A stretch of DNA of 64,000 bases. Source: an uncultured Bacteroidota bacterium. Its GTDB lineage: Bacteria > Bacteroidota > Bacteroidia > Flavobacteriales > Flavobacteriaceae. The stretch covers positions 35,842-99,841 of the forward strand of contig CABYEA010000005.1 in the NCBI GenBank assembly GCA_902517895.1, read 5' to 3'. Below, piece by piece: positions 36,622 through 47,078 of the stretch. How positions within the stretch are numbered: position 1 is the first letter of the stretch; every line of letters starts with the position of its first letter. The position numbers and the translations under genes were made by a program. Below the pieces are notes generated by a model, which searched no databases, was not told the DNA's origin, and was given only the letters and a program-made list of their open reading frames with translations.

Positions 36622-38241
36622 ATGTTGTCAATTGATGAATTAAATAAGCATAACGAAAGAGAAATTTTTCTGTCAATATTAAAGGAAAAGTTATCCAAGA
36701 AACGCTATGAAAAAATTATTCAAAAAAGCGATTACAATAGAAAAATCATCGAATTACAAATTGATTTAGTCAACCTTCAAAATTGGATCAGTAAAAACAA
36801 TAAAAGAGTATGCATAATTTTTGAAGGCAGAGACGCTGCTGGAAAAGGTGGTGCAATCAAAAGGTTTGTAGAACACTTAAACCCAAGAAATTCACGAGTT
36901 GTTGCTTTAGCTGAACCAACACAAGTTGAAAAAGGCCAATGGTATTTTCAAAGATACTTAAAACAAATTCCAAATCCAGGTGAAATTGTATTCTATGATA
37001 GAAGCTGGTATAATAGGGCTATCGTTGAGCCCGTAATGGGCTTTTGCGAAAAAATTGATTACGAGTTATTTATAAATCAGGTCAATGATTTTGAAAAAAT
37101 GTTGATTGATGATGGTGTAATACTAATCAAGCTGTGGTTTTCCATAACTAAAGATGAACAAAAATTAAGATTTGTAAATCGGTTATCTAATCCTCTGAAA
37201 ACTTGGAAATTCAGCGAAGTTGATATGGAAGGTCAGAAGAGATGGGATGTATATACCCAGTATAAAGAAAAAATGTTTTTGAAAACAAATTCAGAACATG
37301 CTCCTTGGAAAATTATTGACAGTAATAATAAATTAGACGCAAGGATAAATTCAATAAGGTATGTGCTTTCTAAATTTAAAAACTTTAAAAAAACTTTACA
37401 TTCAACAGAAAGGCCAAAAAATATTAAAAAAGATAAACAGGTTAATTTTTCAAAAAAAGATTTAAAATTTTTAAATAAAAATAAAGGACTTATTGATTTA
37501 CTTTCAAGAGATAATGCATCTCTTTCTAAGACTCTTAGGTATGTAAAATTTGAAAGGGATCTAAAAAAGCTTCAAACAGAAATGATCAAGCTCCAAAATT
37601 GGGTTTCAGAAAAAAATAAAAAAATTATCATTTTATTTGAAGGAAGAGATTCAGCGGGTAAAGGTGGAGCCATCAGAAGGACGATACAAAACTTAAATCC
37701 AAGGAAACTTAAAGTAGTAGCACTTCCAAAACCTTCAATGACAGAAGAAGAGCAGTGGTACTTCCAAAGGTATGTTGAGCACTTACCAAAAAATGGTGAG
37801 ATTGTTTTTTTTGACAGATCATGGTATAATAGGGCAGTTGTTGAGCCTGTTAATGATTTCTGTTCAAAAGAACAATATGAAAATTTTATTAGACACGTAA
37901 ATGATTTTGAAAAAATGATAATAGATGATAATATTATTTTACTGAAATTTTATTTTTCGATTTCAAAAGAAACCCAAAAAAAGAGATTTAAAGAAATAAA
38001 AAATAGTTCGTTAAAGAAATGGAAATTTACAGAGGTTGATAGTAAAGCTCAATCTTTGTGGGATGAATACACCAAATTCAAAGACAAAATGTTCAAAAAA
38101 ACTAATACTAAACTAGCTCCATGGCATATTATACTTGCAGATAGAAAAATAGACGCTCGTATAAGTGCAATTAATTTGATTTTGAACAATATTCCCTATG
38201 ACAAATCAACCGATATTCACTCCAAAGAAATTAAATTTTAA
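36622..38241 (+). CDS. polyphosphate kinase 2 family protein with two fused PPK2 domains
   Basis: Two copies each of GRD(A/S)AGKGGAI(K/R)R, QWYFQRY, GEIVF(Y/F)DRSWYNRA(I/V)VEPV. Confidence 0.93.
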   Translation: MLSIDELNKHNEREIFLSILKEKLSKKRYEKIIQKSDYNRKIIELQIDLVNLQNWISKNNKRVCIIFEGRDAAGKGGAIKRFVEHLNPRNSRVVALAEPTQVEKGQWYFQRYLKQIPNPGEIVFYDRSWYNRAIVEPVMGFCEKIDYELFINQVNDFEKMLIDDGVILIKLWFSITKDEQKLRFVNRLSNPLKTWKFSEVDMEGQKRWDVYTQYKEKMFLKTNSEHAPWKIIDSNNKLDARINSIRYVLSKFKNFKKTLHSTERPKNIKKDKQVNFSKKDLKFLNKNKGLIDLLSRDNASLSKTLRYVKFERDLKKLQTEMIKLQNWVSEKNKKIIILFEGRDSAGKGGAIRRTIQNLNPRKLKVVALPKPSMTEEEQWYFQRYVEHLPKNGEIVFFDRSWYNRAVVEPVNDFCSKEQYENFIRHVNDFEKMIIDDNIILLKFYFSISKETQKKRFKEIKNSSLKKWKFTEVDSKAQSLWDEYTKFKDKMFKKTNTKLAPWHIILADRKIDARISAINLILNNIPYDKSTDIHSKEIKF

Positions 38242-38243
38242 AA

Positions 38244-38924
38244 TCAAATATTTCTTATGAATTCCATTAATTTCAGTGAATTATCTACTGAATAATCACC
38301 AATGAATGTCCTTCTTAATTCTGAAAGATGAGCTCCTGAGTTTAATTCTTTACCAAAATCATGAGCGAGTGATCTTATGTATGTTCCTTTGCTACAAGTA
38401 ACTGAAAACTCAACTTCGGGAAAATTTATAGATTTAATTAAAAAATCATGAATTATTATTTCTCTTTTTTCAACTTCAACTTTTACTCCTTTTCTAGCAA
38501 GCTTATATAGTCTGACCCCGTCTTTTTTAACAGCTGAAAAAACTGGTGGTTTTTGATCAATTTTTCCGACAAATTTTTTTGCTGTCTCAATTATTAAATT
38601 TTCGGATATATGATCACTAGGATAGTTCATATTAGGTTTGGTTTCCAAGTCATATGAAGGGGTAGTCGATCCAATAGTAATTTTTCCATTGTATGTTTTA
38701 TTTAGCCCTGAAAACTCATCAATTCTTTTAGTCATTTTGCCTGTGCAAATTATTAATAGTCCTGTTGCAAGAGGATCTAATGTGCCAGCATGTCCAACTT
38801 TGATTTTTTTAATATTTAACTTCTTTTTAATAGAATTTCTAAGCTTACTTACTACATCAAATGATGTCCAATTTAATTCTTTATCAATAAGAATCATTTC
38901 TCCCCTCTGAAAATCTGAGCTCAT
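38244..38924 (-). CDS. truB: tRNA pseudouridine(55) synthase
   Basis: VGHAGTLDPLATGLLIICTGKMTK; GKIDQKPPVFSAVKKDGVRLYKLAR; CSKGTYIRSLAHDFG. Confidence 0.96.
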   Translation of the reverse strand: MSSDFQRGEMILIDKELNWTSFDVVSKLRNSIKKKLNIKKIKVGHAGTLDPLATGLLIICTGKMTKRIDEFSGLNKTYNGKITIGSTTPSYDLETKPNMNYPSDHISENLIIETAKKFVGKIDQKPPVFSAVKKDGVRLYKLARKGVKVEVEKREIIIHDFLIKSINFPEVEFSVTCSKGTYIRSLAHDFGKELNSGAHLSELRRTFIGDYSVDNSLKLMEFIRNI

Positions 38925-38928
38925 AGAT

Positions 38929-39714
38929 TTAAAAAATAAGTATTGACAATAAACCTAAAATAAAACAATAAAAACTAAAATAAATCAGGTTGTTATTTGC
39001 AACAACTTTTATCATAAGTTTACAAGCCAAAATTCCCGTTATAAATGAAGAAGTAAAACCAATCATTAAAATTCCAAATTCAATTTCATTGTTAAACATA
39101 TTCCCAGATAATACATCTTTTAGGATTGCTCCGAATATTACGGGTATAACTATTAAAAAAGAAAATTTTGCTGCCTCACTTTTATTATTCCCTAAAAAAA
39201 TTGATGTACATATTGTTACTCCAGATCTAGAAATACCAGGAATAACGGCAAGTGCTTGTGATAAACCTATAATAAATGCATGTTTATTACTTATTTTAAA
39301 TTTTTTTTCTTTTGTAATTTTTGTAAGAAAAAGTAATACACCTGTAATGATCAACATTACACCAACCAATCTCATGTTTCCTGAAAAAAGAAATTCTATT
39401 TTGTCACTCAGTAAAAAACCAACTATTCCAGCCGGCATTATAGCAATCAAAATTTTTATTATATATAGTTTGCTGTTTTTATCCTCTTTGCTTAACACAC
39501 CAAAAAATAAAGATGTAATATCCTCTCTAAATACAATAATGGTACTTAGCGCTGTTGCAAAATGTAAAACGGAAGTCATGAGTAGGTTATCCGAAGGTAA
39601 TTGATCTGTTTCAAGTAATGTTCTTGCAATTTCTAAGTGACCGCTTGAAGAAACAGGTAAAAACTCAGTTAACCCTTGAATAATACCAAGAATGACAGCA
39701 TCAATTTCATTCAT
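38929..39714 (-). CDS. uppP: undecaprenyl-diphosphate phosphatase
   Basis: ILGIIQGLTEFLPVSSSGHLEIA; ALAVIPGISRSGVTICTSIFLG. Confidence 0.96.
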   Translation of the reverse strand: MNEIDAVILGIIQGLTEFLPVSSSGHLEIARTLLETDQLPSDNLLMTSVLHFATALSTIIVFREDITSLFFGVLSKEDKNSKLYIIKILIAIMPAGIVGFLLSDKIEFLFSGNMRLVGVMLIITGVLLFLTKITKEKKFKISNKHAFIIGLSQALAVIPGISRSGVTICTSIFLGNNKSEAAKFSFLIVIPVIFGAILKDVLSGNMFNNEIEFGILMIGFTSSFITGILACKLMIKVVANNNLIYFSFYCFILGLLSILIF

Positions 39715-39716
39715 TG

Positions 39717-39947
39717 TTATTTTTTTGGAGATTTAAGAATAGCATATACTTGAATCCCAAAACCAATTAATATCAGCGCAGGGGCAACTCGGATTCTTCT
39801 AAAGCTGTAAATTTCATCAGAGAATACATTAGGATTATCACTTCCTCCACCGTACATTAAAATAAAACCAATAACTATAAAAAAAATGCCAATTATAACA
39901 TATTTATAATTTGTTTTATCAAATAAAAATTCTTTTTTCTTTTTCAT
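39717..39947 (-). CDS. DUF3098 domain-containing membrane protein
   Basis: 76 aa between ftsX and uppP; GIFFIVIGFILMYGGGSDNPNVFSDEIYSFRRIRVAPALILIGF. Confidence 0.88.
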   Translation of the reverse strand: MKKKKEFLFDKTNYKYVIIGIFFIVIGFILMYGGGSDNPNVFSDEIYSFRRIRVAPALILIGFGIQVYAILKSPKK

Positions 39948-39949
39948 GA

Positions 39950-40813
39950 TTAAACATCCAAATTATCGGCCTTTATTTTTAAAATATTTTGTGTTGCTAA
40001 GAACGTACTAATATAGCTAATAATTAAACCAAGACTAATGATTATTATAAATAACATTAGTAATGATTGTAATTTAATATTTTCAACAAAAGAAATATTT
40101 GAATCAATATAGTATAACAATAAAATTAGCATGCATATTGATATAAATGATGAAATTATACTCAAAAAAATATTAGTTAGTATAAATGGCCTTCTTATAA
40201 AACTTTTAGTTGCCCCGACAAGTTGCATCGTTTTTATCAGTTGTCTATTAGAATAGATTGAAAGCCTTATTGAACTATTAATTACCAAAAATGTAATTAT
40301 CGATAATATCATAATTGAAGGCATAAGCCATAATGATACCCTTCTAATATTATTATTAATTGAATTAATTAAATTTTTATCATAGGTGATTTCATCAACA
40401 TATTTCTTATTACTAATTATAGCAGAAATACTATCTAATGAAGAGGCTTCAACAAATTCACTTTTAAGATTAATATCGATGGAATTAACAAGTGGATTAA
40501 ACCCTAGTTCCTGAATGAAATCTTGTCCGTATTCATCTTTCATAATCAATAAAGCATCATCTTTGGAAATGTATTTCAATTTTTGAATATAACTACTCAT
40601 CAAAAGTTCATTTTGTAGTTGAATTATCTCTATTTTTTTAGCATTTTCCGTAAAGAAAATTGAAACCGAAAAATCTTCTTTGAATGAGTTTGCGATTGAA
40701 TTAGAGCTGATGAAGAAAACACCAAAAAAACCAAACAAGAATAGTACTATAGACATTATAATTGTAATTGAAACATAAGACGTAAAAAGTCTTCTGTTTT
40801 TGATGTTTCTCAT
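39950..40813 (-). CDS. ftsX: cell division protein FtsX (permease-like)
   Basis: SVSIFFTENAKKIEIIQLQNELLMSSYIQKLKYISKDDAL; QLIKTMQLVGATKSFIRRPFI. Confidence 0.92.
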   Translation of the reverse strand: MRNIKNRRLFTSYVSITIIMSIVLFLFGFFGVFFISSNSIANSFKEDFSVSIFFTENAKKIEIIQLQNELLMSSYIQKLKYISKDDALLIMKDEYGQDFIQELGFNPLVNSIDINLKSEFVEASSLDSISAIISNKKYVDEITYDKNLINSINNNIRRVSLWLMPSIMILSIITFLVINSSIRLSIYSNRQLIKTMQLVGATKSFIRRPFILTNIFLSIISSFISICMLILLLYYIDSNISFVENIKLQSLLMLFIIIISLGLIISYISTFLATQNILKIKADNLDV

Positions 40814-40931
40814 AAAATTGAAAATTTATTAATGATTTGTACATAAAAGTAATGAAGAAATCAATAATTAAAAAGATTTTCTATTGTTAGTAGAAAATGT
40901 AAATTTGTTTTCTTGGGTCAATATAAATAAG

Positions 40932-43616
40932 ATGAAATACAATTTTAGAAGTATAGAAGAAAAATGGCAAAAATATTGGCATGAAAAAAAGATTTATAAA
41001 GCAAACAATAAATCTGATTTACCAAAATATTATGTTCTTGACATGTTTCCATATCCGTCCGGATCGGGATTACACGTTGGACATCCTCTAGGATATATTG
41101 CATCTGACATAATTTCAAGATACAAAAGAACAAAGGGTTTTAATGTTTTACACCCAATGGGTTTTGATTCATTTGGGTTACCTGCTGAGCAATATGCAAT
41201 AAAAACAGGTCAACATCCCAAAATTACAACCGAAAATAATATTACAAGGTTTAAAGAACAATTAAATAGACTGGGTTTATCTTATGATTGGAGTAGAGAA
41301 ATAAAGACAAGTCACAGTAGCTATTATAGGTGGACTCAATGGATTTTTTTAAAACTCTACAATTCCTATTTTGATAAAGAAAAAAATAAAGCAGTTAATA
41401 TTTCTGAATTAAATATTCCTGAAACTTTAAGCGAGCTAGAAAAAATCAGATTTATAGATAATAAACGATTAGCATATATCGACACTATTGATGTTAATTG
41501 GTGTGAAGAATTAGGAACAGTGCTTGCAAATGAGGAGGTAATAGGGGGGTTAAGTGAAAGGGGTGGATATCCTGTTATTCGCCGACCAATGAAACAATGG
41601 GTTATGAGGATAACTGATTATGCTGACAGGCTACTTGATGATTTAGATGCTTTAGATTGGCCTGAATCTATCAAAACATCTCAAAGAAATTGGATAGGTA
41701 GATCTTCCGGTGCCCAAATAAGTTTTAAAGTTGAAGGAAATAATGAAATTGAAGTATTCACTACACGACCAGATACTATTTTTGGTGCCACATATTTGGT
41801 ACTTGCACCAGAGCACCCAATTGTCGACTCAATTGTAACAGAAGATCAAAAAAAAGCAATAAACGAATACAAAGAAACTGCTTTGTCAAAAAGTGATCTT
41901 GAAAGGCAGGAGAATCAAAAAAATAAAACAGGCGTATTCACTGGGTCATATGCGATTAACCCTATATCAAATAGTAAAATACCAATATGGGTTTCTGATT
42001 ATGTTTTATATGGCTATGGAACTGGAGCAATAATGGCAGTACCAGCTCATGACGAAAGAGATTTTGAGTTTGCAAAAAAGTTCAATCTTGAAATATTAAA
42101 AGTTATAAAAAGTGATGAGGAATTTTACTCTGGATCTGGTGAGGTTATTAACTCAGGTGAATTTAACGGTATAAATAGTATCAACTTCAAAGATGTAGTT
42201 TCAGAGATTTTAGAAAAAAATGGACAAGGAAAAAAGACTATAAACTATAAGCTAAGAGATTGGATATTTACAAGACAAAGATATTGGGGTGAGCCAATCC
42301 CAATTTTACATTCTGAAGCTGGTACGAAAGCAGTTGACGAAAAAGATTTACCTATTGAGTTACCTGAGGTTGATTCATATCTTCCAACAGATGATGGTAT
42401 GTCTCCTTTGGCTAGGAATATTGAATGGAAATCTGTCTCAATTGCCGGTAGTAAATATTTAAGAGAAACCAATACAATGCCTCAATGGGCGGGGTCATGT
42501 TGGTATTATTTAAGATTTTTGGATCCAAACAACAAATCAGAGTTTGCTTCAGAAGATAGTATAAAATATTGGATGCCAGTTGATTTATATATTGGTGGGG
42601 CAGAGCACGCGGTTTTACATTTATTATATTCTAGATTTTGGCATAAGGTTTTATATGATTTAGGCTATGTTAATACAAAAGAGCCATTTAAGAAGCTGGT
42701 TAATCAAGGAATGATTCTAGGAAATAGCGCATATATTTTTAGAAAAACTAATCAAACCGGATATGTTTCATCTGAATTGGAAAATAAATATAGAACTCAA
42801 AAAATTTTAGTTGATATTAAATATGTTAACGAAAAAAATGAATTAGATGTAGATTTATTAAAAAAAGAAAATCCTGAATTTAAAGAAGGAGTTTTTGAGT
42901 TTGATAAAGTTTTTAAAGTTCACAGAGAAGTTGAAAAAATGTCAAAATCGAAATACAATGTTGTTAATCCTGACGAAATATGTGAAAAATTTGGAACTGA
43001 TACTCTAAGAATGTATGAAATGTTTCTTGGCCCCCTTGAACAATCCAAGCCTTGGAATACTGCAGGAATTTCTGGCGTTCACAACTTCCTAAAAAAGTTT
43101 TGGAAACTTTTTTTTAACTCCGATGAACTAAGAATAGATAATTCAAAACCAAGCGAAGATTCTTTAAAAATTCTACATAGATGTATTAAGAAAGTTTCTT
43201 CTGATATAGAGTCTTTCTCTTTTAACACTGCAGTTTCGACATTAATGATTACTGTAAATGAATTGATATTACAGGATTGTAAAAGTAAAGATGTTTTAGA
43301 GCCATTATTAATAGTATTATCACCTTTTGCTCCCCACATTTGTGAAGAAATTTGGGAGCAAATTGGTAATACAGAATCTATAACTTTTTCAAGCTTTCCA
43401 GAGTATATAGAATCATACCTAAAAGATAATACTAAAATTTACCCTGTTTCAATAAACGGTAAATTGAAATATAAAATTGAATTATCTGCTGATTTAACAA
43501 AAGAAGAAATAGAAAAAGTTATTTTATCCGATGATAATTTTATAAAAAAATTAGAGGGAAATCAACCAAAGAGAATCATAGTGATTCCTGGAAAAATTAT
43601 AAACTTTGTTGTCTAA
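40932..43616 (+). CDS. leuS: leucine--tRNA ligase
   Basis: MFPYPSGSGLHVGHPLGYIASDI; FTTRPDTIFGATYLVLAPEHP; KMSKSKYNVVNPD. Start trimmed to MKYNFRSIEEKWQKYW. Confidence 0.97.
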   Translation: MKYNFRSIEEKWQKYWHEKKIYKANNKSDLPKYYVLDMFPYPSGSGLHVGHPLGYIASDIISRYKRTKGFNVLHPMGFDSFGLPAEQYAIKTGQHPKITTENNITRFKEQLNRLGLSYDWSREIKTSHSSYYRWTQWIFLKLYNSYFDKEKNKAVNISELNIPETLSELEKIRFIDNKRLAYIDTIDVNWCEELGTVLANEEVIGGLSERGGYPVIRRPMKQWVMRITDYADRLLDDLDALDWPESIKTSQRNWIGRSSGAQISFKVEGNNEIEVFTTRPDTIFGATYLVLAPEHPIVDSIVTEDQKKAINEYKETALSKSDLERQENQKNKTGVFTGSYAINPISNSKIPIWVSDYVLYGYGTGAIMAVPAHDERDFEFAKKFNLEILKVIKSDEEFYSGSGEVINSGEFNGINSINFKDVVSEILEKNGQGKKTINYKLRDWIFTRQRYWGEPIPILHSEAGTKAVDEKDLPIELPEVDSYLPTDDGMSPLARNIEWKSVSIAGSKYLRETNTMPQWAGSCWYYLRFLDPNNKSEFASEDSIKYWMPVDLYIGGAEHAVLHLLYSRFWHKVLYDLGYVNTKEPFKKLVNQGMILGNSAYIFRKTNQTGYVSSELENKYRTQKILVDIKYVNEKNELDVDLLKKENPEFKEGVFEFDKVFKVHREVEKMSKSKYNVVNPDEICEKFGTDTLRMYEMFLGPLEQSKPWNTAGISGVHNFLKKFWKLFFNSDELRIDNSKPSEDSLKILHRCIKKVSSDIESFSFNTAVSTLMITVNELILQDCKSKDVLEPLLIVLSPFAPHICEEIWEQIGNTESITFSSFPEYIESYLKDNTKIYPVSINGKLKYKIELSADLTKEEIEKVILSDDNFIKKLEGNQPKRIIVIPGKIINFVV

Positions 43617-43632
43617 ATATTTTTCTATTGGT

Positions 43633-45135
43633 TTAGTTTTCTCTTTTTACAACAAAAAGGCCATTTTGGATATCACTAATTATAATATTACCACTTTCAT
43701 GAAAGGGGTAAACACTCCAGGCTCCACTAAATCCAGAACCATCACCTTGGGGGTAGGAATCAAAATAAGCAACTTCATTCATCTGTTGTGCTTCTATTTG
43801 ACTGATATCTATTTCTCTAAAACCTGCTTTATAACTGGCTAAATAAAAACTATTTCCAACTATATAACCGTTATGATCAATAGCAAGAGTTGGTCCATAA
43901 TAGTCAAAATGAACTACTGGATTATCCAGATCGGTTAAATTTAAAACTATACTTCTTGTATTTATTCCATCATATGATTCATCCAACTCATCTCCGACAA
44001 TAAAATATTTATGATTTTCAGTTAACCATCCTTGATGAGTATAATGTACATTATCATATACAATAGTAGAAATTAGATTTGGGTTTAATTTATCAGTCAC
44101 ATCAATAATATCAACATGATGTTCATTACAGCCAAAAATAATTTCCTTTCCTATATGATCTAGATCAGGACCATTGTATGTTACAGCTTGTGCATCATGA
44201 GTATATCCAGCTTCACTAAAACCACCCTCAATAATTGGAGATGTAGGGTTTTGTATATTTATAAATATGGGTCCTCCGTCAAATAAACCACCGGTATTTT
44301 CCTCAGGATGTCTACTGAAATTTCTTCCTGGATCTGCATTACCTACTGCATAAGCAAAACCTGTATCTTCGTTAATAACCAAATTATGAGCTCTACCAAA
44401 ACCTGTAAAATGAATATCAGGGGAAAATATGGTCGGTATATTTTCTGCGTTTCTTAATCTTGTCAAATCAAATATCTGCATGCCGTGATTTGATGCTTCA
44501 CTTACAATATATGCATGATTATCATAAACTTTAATATCTCTCCATATACTGTTTACTGAAGCAGTAGGAAGAATTCCAATTAATAATAAATTATCTGGGT
44601 CGCTCATATCGACAAATGATGTATGGGTTGATAGACCTACAATAGCATATTCTTTACCATTTTCTTGATCTTTCCAACCCCATGAATCATTTACCCTGGT
44701 AGTTTCTTCAAAATTAATACTGAGATTTTCAATCGACATGTGACCAATTAAATTATATCCATTACAAGGATATTCACCCGCAAGACCATTAATACAGGGA
44801 AGTGAAGTAAAATTGACTAGATCACATGAGTCACCAATACCATCTCCGTCATCATCAATCTGATTTGGATTATAATTCTCAGGACAATTGTCCTCTGCAT
44901 CTATGATACCATCATTATCAATATCAGAGCAAACATCTCCAATACCATCTCCATTACTGTCTATTTGATCGGGGTTTGATATAAGCTGACAATTATCGAT
45001 TAAATCATAAAATCCGTCAGAGTCACTATCTCCGTAATTTTGATCAATTGACTCGTCTTTACAACTTTGGATACTTATGATAAGTAATACAATTGATAAA
45101 AAAATAGAAAATATTTTTATTGACCTTAATTGCAT
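43633..45135 (-). CDS. choice-of-anchor B family lipoprotein with thrombospondin type-3-like Ca-binding repeats
   Basis: Lipobox SIQSC; DSDSDGFYDLIDNCQLISNPDQIDSNGDGIGDVCSDIDNDGIIDAEDNCP; VGLSTHTSFVDMSDPDNL. Confidence 0.85.
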   Translation of the reverse strand: MQLRSIKIFSIFLSIVLLIISIQSCKDESIDQNYGDSDSDGFYDLIDNCQLISNPDQIDSNGDGIGDVCSDIDNDGIIDAEDNCPENYNPNQIDDDGDGIGDSCDLVNFTSLPCINGLAGEYPCNGYNLIGHMSIENLSINFEETTRVNDSWGWKDQENGKEYAIVGLSTHTSFVDMSDPDNLLLIGILPTASVNSIWRDIKVYDNHAYIVSEASNHGMQIFDLTRLRNAENIPTIFSPDIHFTGFGRAHNLVINEDTGFAYAVGNADPGRNFSRHPEENTGGLFDGGPIFINIQNPTSPIIEGGFSEAGYTHDAQAVTYNGPDLDHIGKEIIFGCNEHHVDIIDVTDKLNPNLISTIVYDNVHYTHQGWLTENHKYFIVGDELDESYDGINTRSIVLNLTDLDNPVVHFDYYGPTLAIDHNGYIVGNSFYLASYKAGFREIDISQIEAQQMNEVAYFDSYPQGDGSGFSGAWSVYPFHESGNIIISDIQNGLFVVKREN

Positions 45136-45182
45136 AATTAAATTATTCGGACATTAAAGATATTCAATTAAAATTAATCAAA

Positions 45183-45677
45183 TTAAAAAGTGATTTGTCT
45201 GCTTATCTGTTGCTCCAATGAAATATATGTTTCTGTTCTGGCAACACCATTGATAGTTTGAATTTTTTTTGTTAAAATTTCCATAAGATCCTCATTGTCC
45301 TTACAAATTAGTTTTGCAAGTATGCTCCAATCTCCAGTAGTATAATGACATTCAAGTATTTCATTTATTTCTTTAAGTTGATTGACTACCGTTTTATTAT
45401 TTGTTGCCCTGTCCAAGAAAATTCCAACGAATGCCATTGTAGTATAACCTAATATTTTTGTATTAACTTTTATACTTGACCCAATTATTAAATTATTTTT
45501 TTCTAGTTTTCTGAGTCTTTGATGTATAGCTGCTCCTGAAATCCCAATATTTTTTGCTATTTCCAAAATAGGTCTTCTTGAATTTTCAATCAGCATTTTT
45601 AATATTTTTTTGTCTATTCCGTCTAATTTTATAATATCATTTTTCATAAGATTATTTTTCATTAAAGAATATTCCAA
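45183..45677 (-). CDS. Lrp/AsnC family transcriptional regulator
   Basis: LDGIDKKILKMLIENSRRPILEIAKNIGISGAAIHQRLRKLEKNNLI; real start may be Met at 45662 or 45647. Confidence 0.93.
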   Translation of the reverse strand: MEYSLMKNNLMKNDIIKLDGIDKKILKMLIENSRRPILEIAKNIGISGAAIHQRLRKLEKNNLIIGSSIKVNTKILGYTTMAFVGIFLDRATNNKTVVNQLKEINEILECHYTTGDWSILAKLICKDNEDLMEILTKKIQTINGVARTETYISLEQQISRQITF

Positions 45678-46980
45678 AATTTTCCAGTTCTTTTAGTACA
45701 GGGTCATAAATCTCTTTATTTATTGGAGTTTGAATTCCCTTTAAATTGATTTCTTTATTCAAAATTAAAAGACAAGATATGGCAAGAGGCAAGCCAACAG
45801 TTTTTGCCATTGCTGTATAAGTGCTGTCTTCTCCGATACATCCCATGGTAGAAATGATTTTATTTTCTATACTTGATTTGTTTATGTATTTAAACTCATG
45901 ATACATTATGATCATGTCTTTATCTTGAGATTCTAACTTCCAGCACTCCTTCAATATATATTCTAAAATTTGCGCTGGACTTGCATTTTTTAATGGAATT
46001 TTTTTTGTCTTACTGAATAAATCAATTTCGTTTAGCTTAATCCATTGGGAATCTCCTTCATCAATATTTAACATTTTCTTCGTTTTATCCTCAATAGTCA
46101 AAGATTTGTGGTATGGCAAAAAACAATTGAGGAATTCTCTGTATGTCATCCCCTCAGAATTAGAAATTTTAAAACTATCATCGGTTAAACCTAATCTGAT
46201 TAGCATATTCCATGATTTTGGAAACCCAACTTTTCTTATTGTTCCTCTAATCATTGTGCTAATATCCTCCAAGCCATAAACCTCTCGGTATTTTAAAGAG
46301 TCTCTATTTGGATAAACATCAAAGTCTCCATAATCTTTAATATTTATCATTTCGGTATTTTCAAATAACCTATTATAAGTAAGGTATTTGTATTTTTTAT
46401 TTTCAATATATTTTGCTGGAGATCCTTGACCAGCCAAAACTACATTTCTTGGATTCCATGTGAATTTATAATTCCAACTATTATTATCACTTTCGGGTGA
46501 AATTAAACCACCTGTATATGATTTAAAAGAAGTTATTTTAAAATCTCTACCATGTAAATTATCTATTATTTTTTTTGCACTCATATGGTCTATACCTGGG
46601 TCTAAACCAATCTCGTTTAGAAAAATTAAATCGTTATCAATCACTTTCTTATTTAGCTTTTTCATTTCATCACCAACGTAAGAAGCGGTCAGTAAATTTT
46701 TTTTAAGTTTTAAACATGATTTGGCAAGAATAATATGAAATCTTGCAGGTAACATTGATATGATGATATCACTTTTTTGTATAAACCCCTCTCTTTGTTT
46801 ATCGTCTAATATATCTATTGGTGATACAATGCATCTTTCATTTTTTGAATAAGTTTTTAAATGATCAATTTTCACATCAGTGATATGTAAGAAGAGATTT
46901 TGTTCTTGTGAATTTTCGATTAAATATTTTATCAAATAGGGAGATGATTTTCCTGCACCAACAATTAAAATATTTCTCAT
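45652..46980 (-). CDS. saccharopine dehydrogenase family protein
   Basis: MRNILIVGAGKSSPYLIKYLIENS; DLIFLNEIGLDPGIDHMSAKKIID; lysine-pathway fold. Confidence 0.92.
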   Translation of the reverse strand: MRNILIVGAGKSSPYLIKYLIENSQEQNLFLHITDVKIDHLKTYSKNERCIVSPIDILDDKQREGFIQKSDIIISMLPARFHIILAKSCLKLKKNLLTASYVGDEMKKLNKKVIDNDLIFLNEIGLDPGIDHMSAKKIIDNLHGRDFKITSFKSYTGGLISPESDNNSWNYKFTWNPRNVVLAGQGSPAKYIENKKYKYLTYNRLFENTEMINIKDYGDFDVYPNRDSLKYREVYGLEDISTMIRGTIRKVGFPKSWNMLIRLGLTDDSFKISNSEGMTYREFLNCFLPYHKSLTIEDKTKKMLNIDEGDSQWIKLNEIDLFSKTKKIPLKNASPAQILEYILKECWKLESQDKDMIIMYHEFKYINKSSIENKIISTMGCIGEDSTYTAMAKTVGLPLAISCLLILNKEINLKGIQTPINKEIYDPVLKELENFGIFFNEK

Positions 46981-47009
46981 ACAACCTAATTTAAAATATA
47001 ATATTAGTA

Positions 47010-47029
47010 AATTAATACTAGTATTAATT
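47010..47029. promoter_or_regulatory. 20-bp perfect palindrome, candidate operator
   Basis: AATTAATACTAGTATTAATT in the 98-bp divergent spacer between saccharopine dehydrogenase/Lrp and pckA. Confidence 0.6.
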
Positions 47030-47078
47030 AAATAATTTAGATTAATTTTAATCTTTCAATTTATTGAAAAGCTGACTC

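Noticed and set aside
38990-39604. 204-aa plus-strand ORF opposite uppP
   Set aside because: Fully antisense to a clearly recognised uppP; composition reflects the complementary strand of a membrane protein gene and no family is recognised.
43606-43842. 78-aa ORF overlapping the leuS end and opposite the choice-of-anchor B gene
   Set aside because: Overlaps two convincing genes and has no recognisable product.
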